Below, one piece after another: positions 33,704 to 38,644 of a stretch of DNA of 38,644 nt. The stretch is from a virus: positions 1 through 38,644 of IMG/VR virus record IMGVR_UViG_3300010296_000020. The stretch is one strand, 5' to 3'. Both the position numbers and the translations under genes were made by a program. The notes under the pieces are model-generated. The model was not told the origin of the DNA. It did no database searches and was given only the letters and a program-made list of their open reading frames with translations. Each line of letters starts with the position of its first letter. Positions within the stretch are counted from its first letter, which is position 1.

Positions 33704-34147
33704 TCATAAACCTCTACTAGGAACCTTTAGTATATCCAAAGGATTTGCGGTGTAAACAACCCCGTAATTTATAACAACTTCGACATCTGCTGTAGTGCGA
33801 TTTTCTACTTGAATAATATCAAAAAACTCAGAACCGCTAGTGCGAATCACTTGAGGATTGGGTGAAAATTGTCCAACTGTACATAATGCACCTCCTGCAC
33901 CATCACTGCCCACGAGCGCGACAGGATCTGTCCCTTGATCATACGCATAAGTAGTTGAGCTTGGAACTAAATGAACTACTCCAGAGGCGTTTCCTAAACA
34001 TGCTACTTCCGCGTAGTTGCATTTTATTTTAGTGTCTCCTTGAGTGTCTTTAAGCTCTATTGCCGAGAGTCCGTCCCCAAAGGACCCGGTAGGTGCCACT
34101 GAGACGACTTTACAAAAAGATTTTATGGCTTGACTAGTATCTATCAT
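33704..34147 (-). CDS. Small beta-rich virion protein of unknown function
   Basis: The protein has 147 residues. The ATG overlaps the previous stop (ATGA). Its sequence is Val/Gly/Thr-rich with strand-like alternation (FGDGLSAIELKDTQGD; SGVVHLVPSST; FFDIIQVENRTTADVEVVINYG). The pattern of a compact beta-sandwich ending in ..VEVVINYGVVY is seen in small phage decoration or adaptor proteins. Position between the head genes and the fibre genes allows either a capsid decoration or a fibre-attachment role. No family is recognised and no catalytic residues are seen. Confidence 0.65.
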   Translation of the reverse strand: MIDTSQAIKSFCKVVSVAPTGSFGDGLSAIELKDTQGDTKIKCNYAEVACLGNASGVVHLVPSSTTYAYDQGTDPVALVGSDGAGGALCTVGQFSPNPQVIRTSGSEFFDIIQVENRTTADVEVVINYGVVYTANPLDILKVPSRGL

Positions 34148-35757
34148 TTTTCATCCTCTTGGTCCATACCCATCTCGGCGGCAATATCAGCAACCAGGTT
34201 TTCCATATTGGCTAGATCATCAATCGCATCCTGCTTAGTTACAGGCTCTGGAAGAGGCTCTCCTTCAGGCTGAGGCTGCTCAGGGGCGGATTCTTCTGGC
34301 GAGGGCACTTCCTCTTGAGCTTCCTCTGGCGCGGCCTCAGGAGCGGGCTCAGGCTTTGGAGCAGGGGCCTCCGCTTTAGGAGCTTCTTCTTTTTCCTTTT
34401 GAGGAGCTAGGTTCTCGTCACTAGCGTACTCTTGATCCTGAACCTTAGACTTGAGAGTCATCATCAGATCCTGGATGTCTACGAGGTCCTTGCTAACTCT
34501 TTTGAAGTTAACCTTTGGAAGAGAGCCCGCTTCAGCCTCTTCGATAAGCTGGTCGAAGCCTACCGAAACAAATGTTTCCATGAGGAAATCATTCACATCA
34601 ATGCACTCAACACCCGATTTCCCTTTAAGGCAAGAGGCCATTTCCGAGAGCACGCCTTTGAGGACACTGCCTTTCGGAGCAAGTCTCGATAATGCTTCGA
34701 AGATTACTACTTGAGTGTTAGCTAGGCTCTTGAAGGTAGCAGGATCCTGAAGGTTCTGGACGTTAACTCCGTAACGCTCGTTAATTGTTTCAATGAAAAC
34801 CTCCTTAACTTCTTTCTTGTACTCAAAGATACGAGAAGCGAAGTTCTGAATATCCTTCTCCGAAACACCGATGCCGTCTGAGTGAGCTAGGCAATTAGTG
34901 AAGGTGTTGTGTAGGGTCTTCTTAGAGGCTAGTGAGAGATAGGGAACCTCTTTGAGGGCCTCAGAAAGAGCACCAACCACAGCCTCATCACTTTCGAAGA
35001 TCATGCTAGATAGTTTTCTGATCGCCGCATTATCAGCCCATACGGTGTCAAAGCTTTTCTTGGACTCGATAAGCTCGCGCTTCACTAGTTCTTGTCGGCA
35101 GATCATCTCGTAGATGGACTCATTGACACCGTTTTTAAGAGAGTAGCTTCTGCCCTTCTCAAGCTCTTCCAGGGTCAGCTTAGGGAAGTTAAATGCGGTG
35201 GATACAGCGTTTGAAAGGTTTACTGCATTCCTAACTTCGGGCACACTAGTAACTCGATCAATGTTCTCTTTGAGGAAGTCCTTTAGTTGTGGAGACACTT
35301 CCTGTAGATTACGGAACTCGTTGGAGTTTAGGATGTCTTCTATGCGGCTAAGGCGCTCACTCTGCTCGTAAAGTCTGCTCTGTATCGAACCAAGCTTGAG
35401 CCTGTTCTCCCAGAGAGAAAGCACATCTTCAAAAGAGCTATCAGCCGTAGCATACTCCCCATAATGAATACTTTCTACGAAAGAGTTGATCTTCTCGTTA
35501 ACAAACTCATCGAAGTGCTCACCGTCTTCGAAAATAGAAGAATCTTGAACCTTGATGTTCTCTAATGAAATCGACTCAGAAATGCTGTATTTTCCGCTAA
35601 TAACTTTGTCGGTTTTGGTAAGATAGGAAACCTGTGAGTTTTCACTATCAATCGAGAATAGACTAACATTCTCGCGTAAGGATCTGCCAATGCAGTCACC
35701 TAATTTTACAAGGTGGGTAATTGTTTTATCTCTCTCTTCGAATAAATTAGAAAACAT
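34144..35757 (-). CDS. Long helical protein with Glu/Pro/Ala tail, candidate head scaffold or internal protein
   Basis: The protein has 537 residues, preceded by GGAG 6 bases before the ATG. Residues ~1-430 are mostly helical (for example LWENRLKLGSIQSRLYEQSERLSRIEDIL near 115-145). Residues ~440-510 are a low-complexity stretch of Glu, Pro, Ala and Lys (EAPKAEAPAPKPEPAPEAAP and following), probably disordered. The end is an acidic helix (LVADIAAEMGMDQEDEK). The gene directly follows the portal, where T4 has small core proteins and then the protease (21) and scaffold (22). No protease motif is visible. A scaffold or internal head protein would fit the helical, acidic composition; this is inference from place and composition and the family is not recognised. 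Confidence 0.65.
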   Translation of the reverse strand: MFSNLFEERDKTITHLVKLGDCIGRSLRENVSLFSIDSENSQVSYLTKTDKVISGKYSISESISLENIKVQDSSIFEDGEHFDEFVNEKINSFVESIHYGEYATADSSFEDVLSLWENRLKLGSIQSRLYEQSERLSRIEDILNSNEFRNLQEVSPQLKDFLKENIDRVTSVPEVRNAVNLSNAVSTAFNFPKLTLEELEKGRSYSLKNGVNESIYEMICRQELVKRELIESKKSFDTVWADNAAIRKLSSMIFESDEAVVGALSEALKEVPYLSLASKKTLHNTFTNCLAHSDGIGVSEKDIQNFASRIFEYKKEVKEVFIETINERYGVNVQNLQDPATFKSLANTQVVIFEALSRLAPKGSVLKGVLSEMASCLKGKSGVECIDVNDFLMETFVSVGFDQLIEEAEAGSLPKVNFKRVSKDLVDIQDLMMTLKSKVQDQEYASDENLAPQKEKEEAPKAEAPAPKPEPAPEAAPEEAQEEVPSPEESAPEQPQPEGEPLPEPVTKQDAIDDLANMENLVADIAAEMGMDQEDEK

Positions 35758-35798
35758 ATTTTTCTCCGTAAGGCTATGTCTAAGTTATATAGACTTTT

Positions 35799-37556
35799 TT
35801 ATTTCTCTGTATTTGATTTTTGCTTTTGTTTTTCTAGAATCCTAGCTAAAACTTGTCTAGTCTCTTCGTCCTGAGTCCCTTCCATGACAAACTTTATACC
35901 ATAGTCGGTGCTCTCGTTAGCTGTGGGAGGAGTGTTTTCCGCAGGTTCTTGACCCGAAGCGCCTGTAGGCTCTGTCCCCCCTCCTTCAGCTTGAGCTTGC
36001 TGTTGAGCCGCATCATCTGCCTGTTCTTTCTCAACTTCAGCCTTCATTCTACGAATCTCTTCGTCGTTCATATCGTAGAACTCTTTGTAGATACTTTCCT
36101 TCGAGAACAATCCAAGGTTCATGAAATCACTGACAGCTTTGGTCTTTTGCTCATCAATGTCTAGCTTGCGCTTCTCAGAAATCTCAGAGGGCTCAGGAAG
36201 TTTAATTCTTAGTTCTTTAATAACTCCAGCAGGGAATCCCCTAAGCTGAAGGTGTCTTTTAGCCATGTTCTCAAGCCCAGTCTCAACATCAACTTGAACT
36301 CGCTGAATGGTTCTTGCAAATTTTACATCAAGCTGGGAAAGGTTGGCTTTTCTCTCTGGAGACTGTTCTTTTTCAACAATATAATCCTTAGGAATCTTAA
36401 GGCCCGCTAGAAGCTTATCTCGGTAGTATCTAACGTCTTCAATCTCACCTAGATTCATAGCCCCTGGGAGTGTGTCAATTTTTGTTCCTCGGCCATTCTT
36501 GGTTGGAACAAAAAAGTCCTCATCCATTGACATTGGGTTATATCTAGAATCCACAGTACCCTTTGGACTATTGTAGAACTTCTCTTTCTTGAACTTTTGT
36601 TTGATACGCTCGATGAACATTTCAGCCTTGCTTGTAGGCAGGTTTCCTGTGTCAATGTAGAAAATTCTACGCTCAGGTGCCCTAGACAGGCGATAGATCA
36701 TCATGGCGTCTTCCATCATCTTGAGGGATCTAAAGACTCTATGGCAAAGAGCCGCGATGCTTTTTCCGTAAGGATAGAAGATAGGATCTGACGTATGAAG
36801 TCTGAAGTGGACAATCTGATTCTTGTCAAGCTCAATATACTTGACAGGTCTATTTTGATTGGACTGACCGACTTCCGCATATGAGAGTGATTCTGAATTA
36901 GGTATTTCTTGCAAGAACTTTTTCAAGTATCCAAACTCATTCTCAACTCTTAGGATCCAGTTCGGGTTCAAGATCTTAATTTTCTTAATACCTTCTACAG
37001 GCTTATTAACATCTAGAATAAGTTCAGTAAAGCAGTCGCCATACTTCACGGTGTTCCGAACAATGTCCCAAATATACTTGTCCAGACGTATTTGAGTGAA
37101 GAACGACTCTACCTCATCGACAACCATCTCATTGTCGGATTTAACTTGCCAACGCTGTCCGCGTAAGCCTCTTTGAGTTGAGTCGTCAGCGTAGATATCG
37201 AAAGCAGCACCAATCTCTGGATACTCATCCATCTCCTCGTACTCTTTGTATCTACGGCGTCTGTTTAGCTCTAGTTGTGGAAGGATTGGGTTTCTGCTAA
37301 CTCCACCAACTGCTGGCCCGCCATCAACAGAAAGATCCTTAATAACCTCTGTGGATATTACCGTATCACCAGTCTCTGGAGTGACGTTACCGTCTATCGC
37401 CGCAGCGGCAGGGATCTGAGCTTTTGTTGCAAAGAATTTTGCAAAAAATCTACCGATTGGGCCTGAAGGAGTGTAGTAGGACCCCGCCCTATTTTGTGTA
37501 CCACCAAAATTGGTGTACCCGCTCTCATCTATTTGTTCTTTTACTTTATCAGCCAT
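35799..37556 (-). CDS. Portal protein, T4 gp20-like
   Basis: The protein has 585 residues (T4 gp20 has 524). The diagnostic segment lies in the middle: YRLSRAPERRIFYIDTGNLP, then MSMDEDFFVPTKNGRGTKI, then DTLPGAMNLGEIEDVRYY. This is the clip/stem-to-wing region of gp20 proteins. Earlier, YPEIGAAFDIYADDST and KYGDCFTELI are also family-typical. The C-terminal ~130 residues include a Gln/Ala/Glu-rich disordered stretch. The portal is the dodecameric ring at one capsid vertex through which TerL packages DNA and to which the neck attaches. It overlaps the TerL stop by 16 bases. In T4, sheath and tube genes lie between TerL and portal; here they are absent. Confidence 0.96.
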   Translation of the reverse strand: MADKVKEQIDESGYTNFGGTQNRAGSYYTPSGPIGRFFAKFFATKAQIPAAAAIDGNVTPETGDTVISTEVIKDLSVDGGPAVGGVSRNPILPQLELNRRRRYKEYEEMDEYPEIGAAFDIYADDSTQRGLRGQRWQVKSDNEMVVDEVESFFTQIRLDKYIWDIVRNTVKYGDCFTELILDVNKPVEGIKKIKILNPNWILRVENEFGYLKKFLQEIPNSESLSYAEVGQSNQNRPVKYIELDKNQIVHFRLHTSDPIFYPYGKSIAALCHRVFRSLKMMEDAMMIYRLSRAPERRIFYIDTGNLPTSKAEMFIERIKQKFKKEKFYNSPKGTVDSRYNPMSMDEDFFVPTKNGRGTKIDTLPGAMNLGEIEDVRYYRDKLLAGLKIPKDYIVEKEQSPERKANLSQLDVKFARTIQRVQVDVETGLENMAKRHLQLRGFPAGVIKELRIKLPEPSEISEKRKLDIDEQKTKAVSDFMNLGLFSKESIYKEFYDMNDEEIRRMKAEVEKEQADDAAQQQAQAEGGGTEPTGASGQEPAENTPPTANESTDYGIKFVMEGTQDEETRQVLARILEKQKQKSNTEK

Positions 37557-38644
37557 CTGTAATCTTCCTCGGCTATATGACCCGCAGGAGTCTTGAATCT
37601 ATGTTTATACATCTTCGAGGGAAGAGGCATTCTCTCATTTTTATCTAGCCTTGTCACAAACTCCATAGGAGTCGAATCAAGTAAGTTTTTGTAGACATGC
37701 ACCGCAATAGCCAAACTCATGACCAGATCGTCGTGATGATTTTTCTCAGCTTGAGCCTTTCCATTCTCTGAAATGATAAAGGTCATCAGCTCATCACAGG
37801 TCCTGGTAGAGTTTACTTTTATAGCGTCAGTCCTCAAAGCTTCTTCTAGCTCTGCTAGAACACTTTCCCTGTTCTTAGCCGTTACCTGAAATCCAAGTTC
37901 GTCCCTATCGTCAGACCACAAGTTCTCATACTCGTAGTTATTATACAGCCAGTCGATAAGGTTGTTTCCGATAGTGTTTCTCTCAGCTACAACAGTCGCC
38001 ACGTTGTATGCCATACCTTCGTTAAATATGATCTTTGCAAAATCATTGATAGAAGTTTTATTTGAGTAGAACTCAGCCACCTGCTGACCGTTATACATGT
38101 TGATTACATGGAACGCAGAGTAGTCTCGATCTCTACCCAACGATGTATCACAGGATATTAAGTACGAATAATGAGGCTCAGGGTCTTGCCATACTCGCAT
38201 TCGGTTGTTATACTTAGTGTAATACTCCTCGCTGGTTTGGGCTGAGATATTCTTGAGAACTTCACCTTCTACGAAGGTATCACCTGTGCCTAGGAAACTA
38301 CACTCGTACTCTTGCAACCATTGTTTCGTGGGCATGTTGGCCCTAGTAGTTTCTTCCCACTTATGAATGTCTAGATCCTTCTCGGCCATCTGCTCATACA
38401 GATGCTCAAACCCAGGAGTAAAGTTATACTCTGGGTGTTCTTGCCAACGAATGTCTATGGGGTGGAAGGAGTTTTCCCCGTCCAGAGCTTTTTGATAAAC
38501 TTCATGATACCAGTTACCGATACCGTTGACAGTAGAAAGCACGAAAGCACGACCACCTGTAGAAATAATCGGATAAACAGCAGCCCAAATAGTATCAATA
38601 TTTTCAATGAATGCAGCCTCATCAATGATTAGTAGGGATCCAGC
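37541..38644 (-). CDS. Terminase large subunit, gp17-like (N-terminus beyond window)
   Basis: The minus frame is open from the right window edge to a stop at 37541, giving 367 visible residues. The fragment starts just before the Walker B motif (LLIIDEAAF, fragment residues 4-12) and the coupling motif STVNG (37-41), so the Walker A part is missing beyond the edge. The nuclease domain shows the metal-binding acids: SCDTSLG (Asp166), VVAERNTIG (Glu221) and NHHDDLVMSLAIA (Asp305/306). This two-domain layout is the packaging motor that cuts concatemers and pumps DNA into the head. The visible length agrees with what follows Walker B in T4 gp17. The internal GTG at 38542 is not the true start, since the frame and motifs continue upstream. 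Confidence 0.96.
   Translation of the reverse strand, partial: AGSLLIIDEAAFIENIDTIWAAVYPIISTGGRAFVLSTVNGIGNWYHEVYQKALDGENSFHPIDIRWQEHPEYNFTPGFEHLYEQMAEKDLDIHKWEETTRANMPTKQWLQEYECSFLGTGDTFVEGEVLKNISAQTSEEYYTKYNNRMRVWQDPEPHYSYLISCDTSLGRDRDYSAFHVINMYNGQQVAEFYSNKTSINDFAKIIFNEGMAYNVATVVAERNTIGNNLIDWLYNNYEYENLWSDDRDELGFQVTAKNRESVLAELEEALRTDAIKVNSTRTCDELMTFIISENGKAQAEKNHHDDLVMSLAIAVHVYKNLLDSTPMEFVTRLDKNERMPLPSKMYKHRFKTPAGHIAEEDYRWLIK

Noticed and set aside
35778-35794. GTCTA / TAGAC inverted repeat between portal and the 537-aa gene
   Set aside because: Only 5 bp with a 7-base loop and no U-tract; too weak to call a terminator or processing site.

Overview
The window is part of the genome of a lytic, contractile-tailed, T4-like bacteriophage (myovirus). 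No host chromosome, tRNA, rRNA or CRISPR is visible. Evidence for the T4 relationship is a terminase large subunit, a gp20-type portal, wedge proteins of the gp6, gp25 and gp53 types, a large wedge protein carrying a tail-protein-I (P2 gpI, probably T4 gp7) segment, a hub and spike pair, a tape measure close to T4 gp29 in length, a tube initiator, a gp26/gp51-type chaperone, a UvsW-type helicase and a primase. The 2OG-Fe(II) oxygenase and the fibre architectures would fit a marine phage, but the host cannot be read from the sequence. Coding density is close to 100 percent; most junctions overlap by 1-17 bases.

Layout, read right to left along the main (minus) coding strand. 38644-33704: head and packaging genes (TerL, running off the right edge; portal; a 537-aa helical protein of unknown role; a small beta-rich protein). 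33702-27519: two large fibre-type proteins, one beta-helical and one repeat-rich with a jelly-roll-like tip, then a one-pass membrane protein. 27522-25335 (plus strand): UvsW-like helicase, 2OG-Fe(II) oxygenase and a small unknown gene. 25291-23444 (minus): gp26/gp51-type tail chaperone in two reading frames and a beta-rich structural protein. 23457-21404: plus-strand primase and a small unknown gene, with a minus-strand Cas4/RecB-like nuclease between them. 21323-1 (minus): one long tail/baseplate run: small unknown, tape measure, tube initiator, gp53, hub, spike, LamG protein, gp25, gp6, gp7-like, two related beta proteins, and a giant beta-helix protein running off the left edge.

The structural genes (minus) should build the baseplate, tail tube, fibres and packaging machine. 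The plus-strand islands, with the minus-strand nuclease, carry DNA-metabolism genes. Each change of strand is compact: divergent starts share a short AT-rich or palindromic gap (or overlap outright), and convergent ends overlap by 4-17 bases.

The most striking signal is at 24515-24569. The chaperone gene ends in a double slippery run (A AAT TTT TTC). Eight bases later comes a perfect 10-bp hairpin that contains the zero-frame stop, and the -1 frame is open for 63 more codons with no usable start of its own. This is a textbook -1 programmed ribosomal frameshift layout. Also notable are a perfect 14-bp inverted repeat at the convergent junction near 27470, an 8-bp palindrome between divergent genes at 25306, an almost G/C-free divergent spacer at 21324-21403, and an 80-base near-identical direct repeat inside a fibre gene.
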